Position numbers and translations under genes: made by a program
Part shown: one piece after another, positions 1 to 10,089 of the stretch
How positions within the stretch are numbered: the stretch's first letter is position 1
Layout: each line of letters opens with the position of its first letter
The notes under the pieces: model-generated
Seen by the model: only the letters and a program-made list of their open reading frames with translations
Told to the model about the DNA's origin: nothing
The model's database searches: none
NCBI RefSeq assembly: GCF_000219605.1
Contig: NC_015740.1
Coordinates: forward strand, 2,046,001-2,110,000
Source of the DNA: Stutzerimonas stutzeri
GTDB lineage: Bacteria; Pseudomonadota; Gammaproteobacteria; Pseudomonadales; Pseudomonadaceae
DNA length: 64,000 nucleotides
Direction of reading: 5' to 3'

Positions 1-647
1 TCGCGCTGCTGCACGGCAAGAAGCCGAGCGACCTGCACGTCAAGGTGATGAACGTCTCGCTGATCCTCTACGCCGAGCACGAGTTCAACGCCTCGACCTT
101 CACCGCCCGTGTCTGCGCTTCGACGCTGTCCGACCTCTATTCCTGCGTGACCGGTGCCATCGGTTCGCTGCGCGGCCCGCTGCATGGCGGCGCCAACGAA
201 GCGGCGATGGACATGATCGAGCAGTGGAAGAGCCCGGAAGAGGCCCGCGAAGCGATCCTCGGCATGCTCGAGCGCAAGGACAAGATCATGGGCTTCGGCC
301 ACGCGATCTACAGCGTCTCCGACCCGCGCAACGAGGTGATCAAGGTCTGGGCCAAGAAGCTCGCTGACGAAGTGGGCGATACCGTGCTCTACCCGGTCTC
401 GGTAGCCGTCGACGAAACCATGTGGGAGCAGAAGAAGCTGTTCCCCAACGCCGACTTCTACCATGCCTCCGCTTATCACTTCATGGGCATCCCCACCAAG
501 CTGTTCACGCCGATCTTCGTCTGCTCGCGCGTCACCGGTTGGGCGTCCCATGTGTTCGAACAACGCAGCAACAACCGGATCATTCGGCCGAGTGCCGAGT
601 ACATCGGTCCGGAACAGCGCAAGGTAGTACCGATCGCCCAGCGCTGA
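1..647 (+). CDS. prpC: 2-methylcitrate synthase, 3' part (5' end outside window)
   Basis: Condenses propionyl-CoA with oxaloacetate to 2-methylcitrate, the first committed step of the methylcitrate cycle. The reading frame is already open at the window edge (first full codon at base 3), so only about the last 214 codons are present. Citrate-synthase family landmarks are visible: the GPLHGGANEAAM segment and the GFGHAIY segment, which carry the two active-site histidines, and the RPSAEYIGPE C-terminus typical of the methylcitrate branch. The identity as PrpC rather than GltA is fixed by the next genes, acnD and prpF. The GTG/ATG codons at 45-50 are internal, not starts. Confidence 0.93.
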   Translation, partial: ALLHGKKPSDLHVKVMNVSLILYAEHEFNASTFTARVCASTLSDLYSCVTGAIGSLRGPLHGGANEAAMDMIEQWKSPEEAREAILGMLERKDKIMGFGHAIYSVSDPRNEVIKVWAKKLADEVGDTVLYPVSVAVDETMWEQKKLFPNADFYHASAYHFMGIPTKLFTPIFVCSRVTGWASHVFEQRSNNRIIRPSAEYIGPEQRKVVPIAQR

Positions 648-723
648 TCGGGATGGGGAGCCCGCCGTGCGGGTTCCTCCAGGCCTTGCCCCTCGGAACA
701 TTACTGGATTGAGTTCTTCCGGC

Positions 724-3327
724 ATGAATACAGAACACCGCAAACCGCTGCCAGGCACCGGGCTTGACTACTTCGACACCCGCGAGGCGATCGAAGCCAT
801 TCAGCCGGGCGCCTATGACAAGCTGCCCTATACCTCCCGCGTGCTGGCCGAGCAGCTGGTGCGCCGCTGCGAACCGGCAGCGCTGACCGATTCGCTCAAG
901 CAGATCATCGAGCGCAAGCGCGATCTGGACTTTCCCTGGTATCCGGCGCGCGTGGTCTGCCATGACATCCTCGGCCAGACCGCGCTGGTCGATCTCGCCG
1001 GCCTGCGTGACGCGATCGCGGAGCAGGGCGGCGACCCGGCCAAGGTCAACCCGGTGGTGCCGACCCAGCTGATCGTCGACCATTCGCTGGCCGTCGAGTA
1101 CGCCGGCTTCGATCCGGACGCCTTCGAGAAGAACCGTGCCGTCGAGGAGCGCCGCAACGAGGATCGTTTCCACTTCATCGAGTGGACCAAGACGGCGTTC
1201 AAGAACGTCGACGTGATCCCCGCCGGCAACGGCATCATGCACCAGATCAACCTGGAGAAGATGTCCCCGGTGATCCAGGCCCGCGGCGGCGTAGCCTTCC
1301 CGGACACCTGCGTGGGCACCGATTCACACACGCCCCACGTCGATGCACTGGGCGTCATCGCCATCGGCGTCGGCGGCCTGGAGGCAGAGACCGTGATGCT
1401 CGGCCTGCCTTCGATGATGCGCCTGCCCGACATCGTCGGGGTCAAGCTCACCGGCAAGCGTCAGCCAGGCATCACCGCCACCGATATCGTCCTCGCGCTG
1501 ACCGAGTTCCTGCGCAAGGAACGTGTCGTCGGAGCCTGGGTCGAGTTCTTCGGCGAGGGCGCCGACAGTCTGTCCATCGGTGACCGCGCCACCATTTCCA
1601 ACATGTGCCCGGAGTACGGCGCCACCGCTGCGATGTTCTACATCGACCAGCAGACCATCGAGTACCTCAAACTGACCGGCCGCGAACCGGAGCAGGTTGC
1701 CCTGGTCGAGCAGTACGCCAAGGAAACCGGCCTGTGGGCGACAGCTCTGGAAGGCGCCGAGTACGAACGCGTGCTCGAATTCGACCTGTCCAGCGTGGTG
1801 CGCAACATGGCCGGTCCGAGCAACCCGCACAAGCGTCTGCCGACGTCGGCACTGCACGAGCGTGGGATCGCCGACGAGGCCAAGCTGGCCGCCGCACGTG
1901 CCGAGGAGGCCGAAGGCCTGTTGCCGGATGGCGCGGTGATCATCGCCGCCATCACCAGCTGCACCAATACCTCCAACCCGCGCAACGTGGTCGCGGCGGG
2001 CCTGCTGGCCAAAAAGGCCAACGAACTGGGGCTGGTACGCAAGCCTTGGGTGAAGACGTCTTTCGCCCCGGGCTCGAAGGTGGCCAAGCTGTACCTGGAA
2101 GAGGCGGGCCTGCTGCCGGAACTGGAGAAGCTTGGCTTCGGCATCGTCGCCTATGCGTGCACGACCTGTAACGGCATGTCCGGTGCGCTGGACCCGAAGA
2201 TCCAGCAGGAAATCATCGACCGTGACCTGTATGCCACGGCAGTGCTGTCCGGCAACCGCAACTTTGACGGACGCATCCACCCTTACGCCAAGCAGGCCTT
2301 CCTGGCCTCGCCGCCGTTGGTGGTGGCCTACGCCATCGCCGGCACCGTGCGCTTCGACATCGAACAGGACGTGCTGGGCACCGACAAGAACGGCCATCCG
2401 GTCACTCTGAAGGACCTCTGGCCATCCGACGAGGAGATCGACGCCATCGTCGCCGCCTCGGTCAAGCCGGAGCAGTTCAAGCAGGTCTACATCCCGATGT
2501 TCGACCTGGGCAGCATCGAGGAGGCAAAGAGTCCGTTGTACGACTGGCGCCCGATGTCTACCTACATTCGCCGGCCGCCGTACTGGGAAGGCGCGCTGGC
2601 TGGCGAGCGTACCCTCAAGGGCATGCGACCGCTGGCGATCCTGCCGGACAACATCACCACCGATCACCTGTCGCCATCCAATGCCATCCTGCCGGATTCG
2701 GCGGCGGGAGAGTACCTGGCCAAAATGGGGCTGCCGGAGGAGGACTTCAATTCCTACGCAACCCATCGCGGCGATCACTTGACCGCACAGCGCGCCACCT
2801 TCGCCAACCCGCAGCTGGTCAACGAAATGGCCGTGGTCGATGGCAAGGTGCAGAAGGGCTCGCTGGCCCGTGTCGAGCCGGAAGGCCAGGTCATGCGCAT
2901 GTGGGAAGCCATCGAAACCTACATGAATCGCAAGCAGAACCTGATCATCGTCGCCGGTGCCGACTATGGCCAGGGCAGCTCGCGTGACTGGGCGGCCAAG
3001 GGCGTGCGTCTGGCCGGCGTGGAAGTGATCGTCGCCGAAGGCTTCGAGCGCATCCACCGTACCAACCTGGTGGGTATGGGCGTGCTGCCGGTCGAGTTCA
3101 AGCCGGGCACCACCCGCCTGACCCTCGGCCTTGACGGCACCGAAACCTACGACATCGAAGGCGAACTGTCGCCGCGTTGCGATCTGACCCTGGTCGTGCA
3201 TCGCAAGAATGGGGAAGAGACCCGCGTGCCGGTCACGTGCCGCCTCGACACCGCGGCCGAGGTCAGCGTCTACCAGGCCGGTGGCGTACTGCAGCGCTTC
3301 GCCAAGGATTTCCTCGGCCAGGCCTGA
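724..3327 (+). CDS. acnD: Fe/S-dependent 2-methylisocitrate dehydratase
   Basis: Aconitase-family enzyme that dehydrates 2-methylcitrate to 2-methylaconitate, working with PrpF in the variant methylcitrate cycle that lacks PrpD. The 867-residue protein has the aconitase 4Fe-4S cysteines in ITSCTNTSNP and CTTCNGMSG, and the C-terminal swivel domain with GSSRDWAAKG. I chose the ATG at 724 (protein begins MNTEHRKPLPG). The frame stays open upstream to a GTG at 667, but the extra 19 residues are unlike the family, and 867 residues fits known AcnD. It follows prpC by 76 bp and probably shares its transcript. It is distinct from AcnB (12909-15518), which has a different domain order. Confidence 0.95.
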   Translation: MNTEHRKPLPGTGLDYFDTREAIEAIQPGAYDKLPYTSRVLAEQLVRRCEPAALTDSLKQIIERKRDLDFPWYPARVVCHDILGQTALVDLAGLRDAIAEQGGDPAKVNPVVPTQLIVDHSLAVEYAGFDPDAFEKNRAVEERRNEDRFHFIEWTKTAFKNVDVIPAGNGIMHQINLEKMSPVIQARGGVAFPDTCVGTDSHTPHVDALGVIAIGVGGLEAETVMLGLPSMMRLPDIVGVKLTGKRQPGITATDIVLALTEFLRKERVVGAWVEFFGEGADSLSIGDRATISNMCPEYGATAAMFYIDQQTIEYLKLTGREPEQVALVEQYAKETGLWATALEGAEYERVLEFDLSSVVRNMAGPSNPHKRLPTSALHERGIADEAKLAAARAEEAEGLLPDGAVIIAAITSCTNTSNPRNVVAAGLLAKKANELGLVRKPWVKTSFAPGSKVAKLYLEEAGLLPELEKLGFGIVAYACTTCNGMSGALDPKIQQEIIDRDLYATAVLSGNRNFDGRIHPYAKQAFLASPPLVVAYAIAGTVRFDIEQDVLGTDKNGHPVTLKDLWPSDEEIDAIVAASVKPEQFKQVYIPMFDLGSIEEAKSPLYDWRPMSTYIRRPPYWEGALAGERTLKGMRPLAILPDNITTDHLSPSNAILPDSAAGEYLAKMGLPEEDFNSYATHRGDHLTAQRATFANPQLVNEMAVVDGKVQKGSLARVEPEGQVMRMWEAIETYMNRKQNLIIVAGADYGQGSSRDWAAKGVRLAGVEVIVAEGFERIHRTNLVGMGVLPVEFKPGTTRLTLGLDGTETYDIEGELSPRCDLTLVVHRKNGEETRVPVTCRLDTAAEVSVYQAGGVLQRFAKDFLGQA

Positions 3328-3441
3328 AGCACGCCAGTTCCGCACATGCTCTGTGGTTCGTTCGCAGAGCGTGTGCGCAGCGGCGACATTTCATTCCTGC
3401 GCGACCGTCCGGTGGCGCAGCTTCATGAGGACCAGATTCCC

Positions 3442-4629
3442 ATGGCTCATCTTCCCCAGATCAGGATTCCTGCCACCTACATGCGTGGCGGCACCAGCAA
3501 GGGCGTGTTCTTCCGTCTGCAGGATCTCCCGCAGAGCTGCCAGGTGCCGGGTGCTGCCCGCGACAAGCTGTTCATGCGCGTGATCGGCAGCCCTGACCCG
3601 TACTCGGCGCACATCGATGGCATGGGCGGCGCCACATCGAGCACCAGCAAATGCGTCATTCTGTCGAAGAGCAGTCGCCCCGATCACGACGTCGAGTACC
3701 TCTATGGCCAGGTGTCGATCGACAAGCCCTTCGTCGACTGGAGCGGTAACTGCGGCAACCTCTCTACCGGCGCCGGTGCCTTCGCGCTGCACGCAGGGCT
3801 GGTGGACGCCTCGCGTATCCCGGACAACGGCACCTGCGTAGTGCGGATCTGGCAGGCCAACATCGGCAAGACCATCATCGCCCATGTGCCGGTAGCCAAC
3901 CGGCAGGTACAGGAAACCGGCGACTTCGAGCTGGACGGTGTGACCTTTCCGGCTGCGGAAATCGTGCTGGAATTCCTCGATCCGTCCGATGATGGCGAGG
4001 AGGGCGGCTCGATGTTTCCGACCGGCAGCCTGGTCGACGACCTGGAGGTGCCCGGTATCGGCACGCTCAAGGCGACCATGATCAGTGCGGGCATCCCGAC
4101 AGTATTCGTCAATGCCGAGGACATCGGCTATCAGGGCACGGAGTTGCGCGAGGACATCAACGGCAATCCGGAGGCGCTGGCTCGTCTGGAGTCGATTCGC
4201 GTAGCCGGAGCGCTGCGGATGGGCTTGATCAAGACCGCTGAGGAGGCGTTGACCCGCCAGCACACGCCGAAGGTTGCGTTCGTTTCCCGGCCGAAAAGCT
4301 ATCGTGCGTCGTCCGGCAAGACCATCGAAGCGGGTGAGGTGGATCTGCTCGTGCGCGCACTGTCCATGGGCAAGCTGCACCACGCCATGATGGGCACCTG
4401 TGCGGTGGCCATCGGCACGGCGGCGGCGGTGCCCGGTACGCTGGTCAATCTTGCCGCGGGTGGTGGTGAGCGTCAGGCCGTGCGCTTCGGGCATCCGTCC
4501 GGCACGTTGCGCGTCGGTGCCGAGGCGAAGCAGATAGACGGCCAGTGGACCGTGACCAAAGCCATCATGAGCCGCAGCGCGCGGGTGCTGATGGAAGGCT
4601 GGGTGCGGGTCCCCGGTGATGCCTTCTAA
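3442..4629 (+). CDS. prpF: 2-methylaconitate isomerase PrpF
   Basis: Isomerises the 2-methylaconitate made by AcnD to the cis form used by aconitase, completing the AcnD/PrpF branch. The 395-residue protein starts MAHLPQIRIPATYMRGGTSK; the MRGGTSKGVFF segment near the N-terminus is the hallmark of the PrpF/DUF453 (diaminopimelate epimerase-fold) family. The frame extends upstream to 3346, but the ATG at 3442 gives the family length and N-terminus. It is the last gene of the prpC-acnD-prpF operon and is followed by a bidirectional terminator at 4689. Confidence 0.94.
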   Translation: MAHLPQIRIPATYMRGGTSKGVFFRLQDLPQSCQVPGAARDKLFMRVIGSPDPYSAHIDGMGGATSSTSKCVILSKSSRPDHDVEYLYGQVSIDKPFVDWSGNCGNLSTGAGAFALHAGLVDASRIPDNGTCVVRIWQANIGKTIIAHVPVANRQVQETGDFELDGVTFPAAEIVLEFLDPSDDGEEGGSMFPTGSLVDDLEVPGIGTLKATMISAGIPTVFVNAEDIGYQGTELREDINGNPEALARLESIRVAGALRMGLIKTAEEALTRQHTPKVAFVSRPKSYRASSGKTIEAGEVDLLVRALSMGKLHHAMMGTCAVAIGTAAAVPGTLVNLAAGGGERQAVRFGHPSGTLRVGAEAKQIDGQWTVTKAIMSRSARVLMEGWVRVPGDAF

Positions 4630-4688
4630 GGCTGGTGCACGGCCAGGTCGAGTGGGTCCTGCGCAGATTTTTCTTGCGCCTTGAACGC

Positions 4689-4715
4689 AAAAAGTCCGCA
4701 CCAAGCGGACTTTTT
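4689..4715. terminator. Bidirectional intrinsic terminator between prpF and ppsR
   Basis: A perfect 10-bp stem (AAAAAGTCCG / CGGACTTTTT) with a 7-base loop. It has a T tract on both strands, so it can end both the rightward prp operon and the leftward ppsR transcript. Confidence 0.85.
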
Positions 4716-4735
4716 GTTGTCTAGCGAAGCGGCGG

Positions 4736-5554
4736 TTATTTGAGTCGACGCTCGACGCCTTTCTCCACCAGGATCTTGGCCGAGATTTCCTCGACCGAAA
4801 AATGCGTGGAGTTGATGAAGTTGATGTTCTCGCGGCGGAACAGGTTTTCCACCTCGCGCACTTCGAATTCGCATTGGGCGAAACTGGCGTAGCGGCTGTT
4901 GGGCTTGCGTTCGTTGCGGATGGCAGCCAGGCGGTCCGGGTCGATGGTGAGACCGAACAGCTTGTCCTTGTACTCCTTGAGTGCACTGGGCAGCTGCAGG
5001 CGCTCCATGTCGTCCTCGGTGAGCGGGTAGTTGGCGGCGCGGATGCCGTACTGCATCGCCATGTACAGGCAGGTTGGCGTCTTGCCGCAGCGGGAAACGC
5101 CAACCAGGATCAGGTCCGCCTTGTCGTAGTAGCGGGTGCGTGCACCATCGTCGTTGTCGAGGGCGAAGTTGACTGCCTCGATACGCTCCATGTAGTTGGC
5201 GTTGTGGCTGATCGAGTGGGATTTGCCCACGGAATAGGAGGAACGTGACATCAGCTCATGTTCCAGCGGAGCAAGGAACGAAGAGAAGATATCGATCATG
5301 AAGCCATTGGATTCGGCCAGAATGTCACGGATTTCCTGGTTAACCAGCGTGTCGAAGATGATCGGCCGGCCACCGTCCTTTTCCGCGGCATTATTGATTT
5401 GCTGTACCATGGCCCGCGCTTTTTCCGCGGTGTCGATGTACGGGCGCGTCAGTTTCGTGAAAGTGATGTTCTCGAACTGTGCCAGAAGACTCTGGCCCAG
5501 GGTTTCCGCGGTGATGCCTGTGCCGTCCGAAATGAAGAAAGCAGTTCGTTTCAT
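4736..5554 (-). CDS. ppsR: PEP synthase regulatory protein (kinase/pyrophosphorylase, DUF299)
   Basis: Bifunctional regulator that inactivates PEP synthase by ADP-dependent phosphorylation of a threonine and reactivates it by Pi-dependent dephosphorylation. The 272-residue length fits the family. The N-terminus [20 protein letters not shown] and the P-loop-like [10 protein letters not shown] segment (about residues 151-160) are diagnostic. It is divergent from its target gene ppsA (153 bp between starts), the usual arrangement in pseudomonads. The regulatory function is known from family members, not shown here. Confidence 0.93.
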   Translation of the reverse strand: MKRTAFFISDGTGITAETLGQSLLAQFENITFTKLTRPYIDTAEKARAMVQQINNAAEKDGGRPIIFDTLVNQEIRDILAESNGFMIDIFSSFLAPLEHELMSRSSYSVGKSHSISHNANYMERIEAVNFALDNDDGARTRYYDKADLILVGVSRCGKTPTCLYMAMQYGIRAANYPLTEDDMERLQLPSALKEYKDKLFGLTIDPDRLAAIRNERKPNSRYASFAQCEFEVREVENLFRRENINFINSTHFSVEEISAKILVEKGVERRLK

Positions 5555-5708
5555 GTGCCTTGGGCCTTAAGTCGAGAACGGTTCCCAGCTATAGTAGGCC
5601 CTTCGCCGAGCCCGGTTGGCGGGCATTGTTACTTATTTTGCAGGGTCGGGCCACAGTCGTGCGGCCTGGCTCCGGTTGAGTTTCCAACACTAATGTGGAG
5701 AGATCACC
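5555..5708. promoter_or_regulatory. Divergent ppsR/ppsA promoter region
   Basis: A 154-bp spacer between the divergent ppsR and ppsA start codons, so both promoters must lie here. A GGAG ribosome site ends it, a few bases before the TTG start of ppsA. I do not see a confident operator. Confidence 0.5.
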
Positions 5709-8078
5709 TTGGTAGAGTACGTAGTTTCCCTCGATAAGCTCGGCAATCATGACGTTGAGCGTGTAGGGGGCAAGAACGCCTCCCTGGGCGAGATGATCAG
5801 CAACCTCGCCGGTGCCGGCGTTTCCGTACCGGGCGGTTTCGCCACGACGGCTCAGGCCTATCGCGACTTCCTCGAACTCAGCGGTCTGAACGATCAGATC
5901 CACGCTCTGCTCGATGCCCTCGACGTGGATGACGTCAACGCCCTGGCCAAGGCCGGCGCGCAGATCCGCCAGTGGGTCATGGACGCCGAGTTCCCGCCGC
6001 AGCTCGACGCCGACATTCGCACGGCCTTCGCCGAAATGTCCGGCGGCAACGACAACATGGCCGTCGCGGTCCGCTCCTCGGCCACCGCCGAAGACCTGCC
6101 GGATGCGTCCTTTGCCGGCCAGCAGGAAACCTTCCTCAACATCCGTGGCGTGGACAACGTGATCCGCGCGGCCAAGGAAGTGTTCGCCTCTCTGTTCAAC
6201 GACCGTGCCATTGCCTACCGCGTGCACCAGGGTTTCGATCACAAGCTGGTCGCCCTGTCCGCCGGTGTACAGCGCATGGTCCGCTCGGAAACCGGCACCG
6301 CCGGTGTGATGTTCACCCTCGACACCGAATCGGGCTTCCGTGATGTGGTCTTCATCACCGGCGCCTACGGCCTTGGCGAAACTGTTGTGCAGGGCGCGGT
6401 CAACCCGGACGAGTTCTACGTCCACAAGCAGACGCTGGAAGCGGGTCGCCCGGCTATCCTGCGCCGCAACCTGGGCAGCAAGGCGATCAAAATGGTCTAT
6501 GGCGACGAAGCCAAGGCCGGCAAGTCGGTCAAGACTGTCGACGTCGATGCAGCCGACCGTGCGCGCTTCTGCCTGACGGATGAAGAGGTCACCAACCTCG
6601 CCAAGCAGGCGATGATCATCGAGAAGCACTACGGCCGCCCGATGGACATCGAATGGGCCAAGGACGGTGACGACGGCAAGCTGTACATCGTCCAGGCCCG
6701 TCCGGAAACCGTGAAGAGCCGCAGCAGCGCCAACGTGATGGAGCGTTACCTGCTGAAGGAGAAGGGCACCGTACTGGTCGAGGGTCGTGCCATCGGCCAG
6801 CGCATCGGCGCAGGCCCGGTCAAGGTCATCCACGACGTGAGCGAGATGGACAAGGTCCAGCCGGGCGACGTGCTGGTCTCCGACATGACCGATCCGGATT
6901 GGGAACCGGTGATGAAGCGCGCCAGCGCCATCGTCACCAACCGCGGCGGGCGTACCTGTCACGCAGCGATCATCGCCCGTGAGCTGGGTATTCCGGCAGT
7001 AGTCGGCTGCGGCAATGCCACCGAAATCCTCAAGGATGGCCAGCGCGTTACTGTCTCCTGTGCGGAAGGCGATACCGGCCTGATCTTCGATGGCGAACTG
7101 GGCTTCGACATTCGCCAGAACTCCATCGACGCCATGCCGGAGCTGCCGTTCAAGATCATGATGAACGTCGGCAACCCGGATCGCGCCTTCGACTTCGCCC
7201 ACCTGCCGAACGAAGGCGTCGGCCTGGCCCGCCTCGAGTTCATCATCAACCGCATGATCGGCGTGCACCCCAAGGCGCTGCTGAATTTCGAAGGCCTGCC
7301 GGCCGACGTGAAGAGCAGCGTCGAGAAGCGCATCGCTGGTTACGACGACCCGGTCAACTTCTATGTCGAGAAGCTGGTCGAGGGCGTCAGCACCCTGGCA
7401 GCAGCGTTCTGGCCGAAGAAGGTCATCGTGCGCCTGTCGGACTTCAAGTCCAACGAGTACGCCAACCTGATCGGCGGCAAGCTCTACGAGCCGGAAGAAG
7501 AGAACCCGATGCTGGGCTTCCGCGGAGCCTCGCGCTACATCAGCGACTCGTTCCGCGACTGCTTCGAGCTTGAATGCCGCGCGATGAAGAAGGTCCGCGA
7601 CGTCATGGGGCTGACCAACGTCGAGCTGATGGTGCCGTTCGTGCGCACACTGGGCGAAGCATCCCAGGTTGTCGATCTGCTGGCGAAGTACGGGCTCAAG
7701 CGTGGCGAGAATGGCCTGCGGGTCATCATGATGTGCGAGCTGCCGTCCAACGCTCTGCTGGCTGACGAGTTCCTCGAGTTCTTCGATGGTTTCTCCATCG
7801 GCTCCAACGACATGACTCAGCTGACTCTGGGCCTGGATCGCGACTCCGGAATCATTGCCCACCTGTTCGACGAGCGTAATCCGGCGGTGAAGAAGCTGCT
7901 CGCCAATGCCATCCAGGCGTGCAACAAGGCTGGCAAGTACATCGGTATCTGCGGTCAGGGCCCGTCGGATCATCCGGATCTGGCCAAGTGGCTGATGGAG
8001 CAGGGCATCGAGAGCGTGTCGCTGAATCCGGATTCCGTGCTGGACACCTGGTTCTTCCTGGCTGATCGCCAGATCTGA
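5709..8078 (+). CDS. ppsA: Phosphoenolpyruvate synthase
   Basis: Converts pyruvate, ATP and water to PEP, AMP and phosphate for gluconeogenesis. The 789-residue protein has the three expected parts: N-terminal ATP-grasp nucleotide domain (begins [12 protein letters not shown]), central swivelling phosphohistidine domain with [15 protein letters not shown] (catalytic His about residue 419), and C-terminal PEP/pyruvate barrel ending with the [10 protein letters not shown] active-site motif. The start is a TTG codon at 5709 preceded by GGAG at suitable spacing; the residues right after it already match the family N-terminus. It is divergent from its regulator ppsR and followed by a terminator. 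Confidence 0.96.
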   Translation: MVEYVVSLDKLGNHDVERVGGKNASLGEMISNLAGAGVSVPGGFATTAQAYRDFLELSGLNDQIHALLDALDVDDVNALAKAGAQIRQWVMDAEFPPQLDADIRTAFAEMSGGNDNMAVAVRSSATAEDLPDASFAGQQETFLNIRGVDNVIRAAKEVFASLFNDRAIAYRVHQGFDHKLVALSAGVQRMVRSETGTAGVMFTLDTESGFRDVVFITGAYGLGETVVQGAVNPDEFYVHKQTLEAGRPAILRRNLGSKAIKMVYGDEAKAGKSVKTVDVDAADRARFCLTDEEVTNLAKQAMIIEKHYGRPMDIEWAKDGDDGKLYIVQARPETVKSRSSANVMERYLLKEKGTVLVEGRAIGQRIGAGPVKVIHDVSEMDKVQPGDVLVSDMTDPDWEPVMKRASAIVTNRGGRTCHAAIIARELGIPAVVGCGNATEILKDGQRVTVSCAEGDTGLIFDGELGFDIRQNSIDAMPELPFKIMMNVGNPDRAFDFAHLPNEGVGLARLEFIINRMIGVHPKALLNFEGLPADVKSSVEKRIAGYDDPVNFYVEKLVEGVSTLAAAFWPKKVIVRLSDFKSNEYANLIGGKLYEPEEENPMLGFRGASRYISDSFRDCFELECRAMKKVRDVMGLTNVELMVPFVRTLGEASQVVDLLAKYGLKRGENGLRVIMMCELPSNALLADEFLEFFDGFSIGSNDMTQLTLGLDRDSGIIAHLFDERNPAVKKLLANAIQACNKAGKYIGICGQGPSDHPDLAKWLMEQGIESVSLNPDSVLDTWFFLADRQI

Positions 8079-8094
8079 CCGTTGCGGTAGATCG

Positions 8095-8118
8095 AAAACG
8101 GGGCGTCAGCCCCGTTTT
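8095..8118 (+). terminator. Intrinsic terminator after ppsA
   Basis: Stem AAAACGGGGC / GCCCCGTTTT with a 4-base loop, 16 bp after the ppsA stop, ending in a T tract. Confidence 0.85.
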
Positions 8119-8222
8119 CATTTGCGCCGGAAATCCCTGTCCGTTCCGCCGCTGACCGCTTGCGGCTAATATGTCGCGCCAGATGGTTCTAAGGTCGTTA
8201 TCCCTAGCAGAAGGAGCTTTCC

Positions 8223-8711
8223 ATGCAATACGTCACGCCTGATCTGTGCGACGCCTATCCTGACCTGGTACAGGTCGTCGAACCGCTGTTCAGCAATTTC
8301 GGCGGTCGCGATTCCTTCGGTGGGGAGATCGTGACCATCAAGTGCTTCGAGGACAACTCGCTGGTCAAGGACCAGGTTGACGTCGACGGTACCGGCAAGG
8401 TGATGGTCGTCGACGGTGGTGGCTCGCTGCGCCGTGCGCTGCTGGGCGACATGCTTGCCGAGAAAGCGGCACGCAATGGCTGGGAAGGTCTGATCATTTA
8501 CGGCTGCGTACGTGACGTCGACGTGCTCGCTCAGACCGAGCTGGGCGTACAGGCCCTGGCCAGCCACCCGATGAAGACCGACAAGCGTGGCATTGGCGAT
8601 CTCAACGTCCCGGTGACCTTTTGCGGCGTGACGTTCCGTCCGGGTGAGTACGTGTATGCCGATAACAACGGCATCATTGTGTCGCCAGAGCCGCTGTCGA
8701 TGCCCCAGTAA
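8223..8711 (+). CDS. rraA: Ribonuclease E activity regulator RraA-like protein
   Basis: A 162-residue protein of the RraA family, which in E. coli binds RNase E and inhibits mRNA decay. Related proteins with this fold include oxaloacetate decarboxylases and HMG aldolases. Visible family features are the N-terminal TPDLCDAYP, the glycine-rich [19 protein letters not shown] segment and the YGCVRDVD motif that binds ligand in the aldolase relatives. The ATG at 8223 has a strong AGAAGGAG site upstream. It stands alone between two terminators. The symbol follows common usage in pseudomonads; action on RNase E is inferred from the family. Confidence 0.85.
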   Translation: MQYVTPDLCDAYPDLVQVVEPLFSNFGGRDSFGGEIVTIKCFEDNSLVKDQVDVDGTGKVMVVDGGGSLRRALLGDMLAEKAARNGWEGLIIYGCVRDVDVLAQTELGVQALASHPMKTDKRGIGDLNVPVTFCGVTFRPGEYVYADNNGIIVSPEPLSMPQ

Positions 8712-8748
8712 TCCGCTGCACTGGCGGGCATGCCCGTCATCTGTTCCG

Positions 8749-8767
8749 AGCCCGGCTTCGCCGGGCT
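8749..8767 (+). terminator. Intrinsic terminator after rraA
   Basis: AGCCCGG / CCGGGCT stem with a CTTCG loop and a following T run. It ends five bases before the chosen start codon of the ZntB-like gene. Confidence 0.75.
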
Positions 8768-8771
8768 TTTC

Positions 8772-9788
8772 ATGAGTGACGACGGTACATCGATGCGGGA
8801 ATCTCATAGCGAGCAAAACGGTCTGATCCACGCGTTTGTTCTGGATGGCAGCGGCGGTGCCCGACAGATCGGCTATCAGGCCCTGCCGACCTTGCAACTG
8901 CAGGCGCATGAAAGCCTCTGGTTGCACTGGGATCGCAGCCAACCCCAGGCGCAGCAATGGTTGCGCAGGCAGAGCGGACTCAGTGCGTTTGCCTGCGATG
9001 TGCTGCTGGAAGAGAACACGCGGCCCCGCATGCTAGCCTTGCCTCAGGAGGAGCTGCTGCTTTTCCTGCGCGGCGTCAATCTGAACCCCGATGCGGAACC
9101 GGAAGACATGGTGTCCGTGCGCGTGTTCGCCGATCGGCAACGCGTCATTTCCCTTCGGCTGCGGCCATTGCGATCTACGGAAGTGGTCATACAGCTGCTG
9201 TCGGAGGGAAGAGGGCCGAAGACCGCGTCTGAGCTGCTGATCTATCTCGCCGAGGCGATGACCGACCGCGTCGATGACCTCGTCATGCAGCTTTCCGAGC
9301 GGATCGATAAGGAAGAAGAAGCGCTTGAGGCGAACGAGCGCTACACCCCCGAGCACGATTCGATGCTCTCCTTGCGTCGGCAGGCGGCTGGCCTGCGCCG
9401 GTTCCTGCTGCCCCAGCGGGAGCTCTACGGGCAGCTGACGCGCAACGGACTGAGCTGGTTCGTCGATGACGATACCGAGTATTGGAACGAGCTCAGCAAC
9501 CGCCTGACCCGTTACCTCGAAGAGCTCGAAATGGTCCGGGAGCGGATCAATCTCGTGCTGGAGTCTGAACACCGCAGGCTGAGCGAGCGGATGAACCGGA
9601 CCATGTATCTGCTTGCTATCATTACGGGCTTTTTTCTGCCGCTCAGCTTTCTCACCGGGTTGCTCGGAATCAACGTCGGGGGTATCCCAGGTGCCGACTT
9701 CCCGTACGGGTTCGCCGTAGCCTGCGTACTGATCGGCAGTATCGCCTTGCTGCAGTGGTGGATGCTTCGCCGTTTGCGTTGGCTATGA
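8772..9788 (+). CDS. zntB: CorA-family transporter, ZntB-like
   Basis: Membrane divalent-cation transporter of the CorA superfamily. The 338-residue protein has a long N-terminal cytoplasmic domain, a charged helical region (about residues 170-285), and two C-terminal membrane helices joined by the GINVGGIPG loop. Classical CorA magnesium channels carry GMN here; GIN is typical of the ZntB zinc-transport branch. The ATG at 8772 is used because the open frame further upstream runs through the rraA terminator; an ATG at 8793 is also possible, and neither has a strong ribosome site. Zinc as substrate is inferred from the GIN motif. Confidence 0.82.
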   Translation: MSDDGTSMRESHSEQNGLIHAFVLDGSGGARQIGYQALPTLQLQAHESLWLHWDRSQPQAQQWLRRQSGLSAFACDVLLEENTRPRMLALPQEELLLFLRGVNLNPDAEPEDMVSVRVFADRQRVISLRLRPLRSTEVVIQLLSEGRGPKTASELLIYLAEAMTDRVDDLVMQLSERIDKEEEALEANERYTPEHDSMLSLRRQAAGLRRFLLPQRELYGQLTRNGLSWFVDDDTEYWNELSNRLTRYLEELEMVRERINLVLESEHRRLSERMNRTMYLLAIITGFFLPLSFLTGLLGINVGGIPGADFPYGFAVACVLIGSIALLQWWMLRRLRWL

Positions 9789-9844
9789 ATGTGACTCCCA
9801 CCCGGTCGTAGGCCGTCTAGGCGACATACTTTTGCGAGGTTTGC

Positions 9845-10087
9845 ATGCGCGATCCCTTCGAAGAATCCCTGCGCGACCTGCTCAACAAGCCGTCCGTCCA
9901 TGACGACGATGCTTGTCTGGGGCGCGTTCTGAAAACGGCCAACCGTCAGGTAGGGGCTGGCGATCTGTTCGCGCTGATCGGCCACTGGCTGCAAGCACTG
10001 ATGATGGCCGCCAACAGCGGCAAAGGTCATCTCGCTCCCGTCTCTCGTCGAGGCACCTCCCACCGTTCGTTCGATAAGGCTGATTGA
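9845..10087 (+). CDS. cfrX: CfrX-like small protein upstream of cmpX
   Basis: An 80-residue soluble protein beginning MRDPFEESLRDLLNKPSVHD. I recognise it by position and N-terminus as the small conserved gene that precedes cmpX in the Pseudomonas cfrX-cmpX-sigX-oprF block. Its biochemical role is not known. It has no signal peptide or membrane segment. Its stop codon lies two bases before the cmpX ATG, so the two are almost certainly co-transcribed and translationally coupled. GAGG precedes the ATG. Confidence 0.75.
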   Translation: MRDPFEESLRDLLNKPSVHDDDACLGRVLKTANRQVGAGDLFALIGHWLQALMMAANSGKGHLAPVSRRGTSHRSFDKAD

Positions 10088-10089
10088 TC

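Noticed and set aside
1324-3345. A 673-codon minus-strand open frame opposite acnD
   Set aside because: Shadow frame across a highly conserved enzyme gene; no protein-like motifs.
5589-7973. A 794-codon minus-strand open frame opposite ppsA
   Set aside because: Shadow of ppsA; no ribosome site, no family resemblance, His/Asp/Val-rich composition typical of antisense frames.
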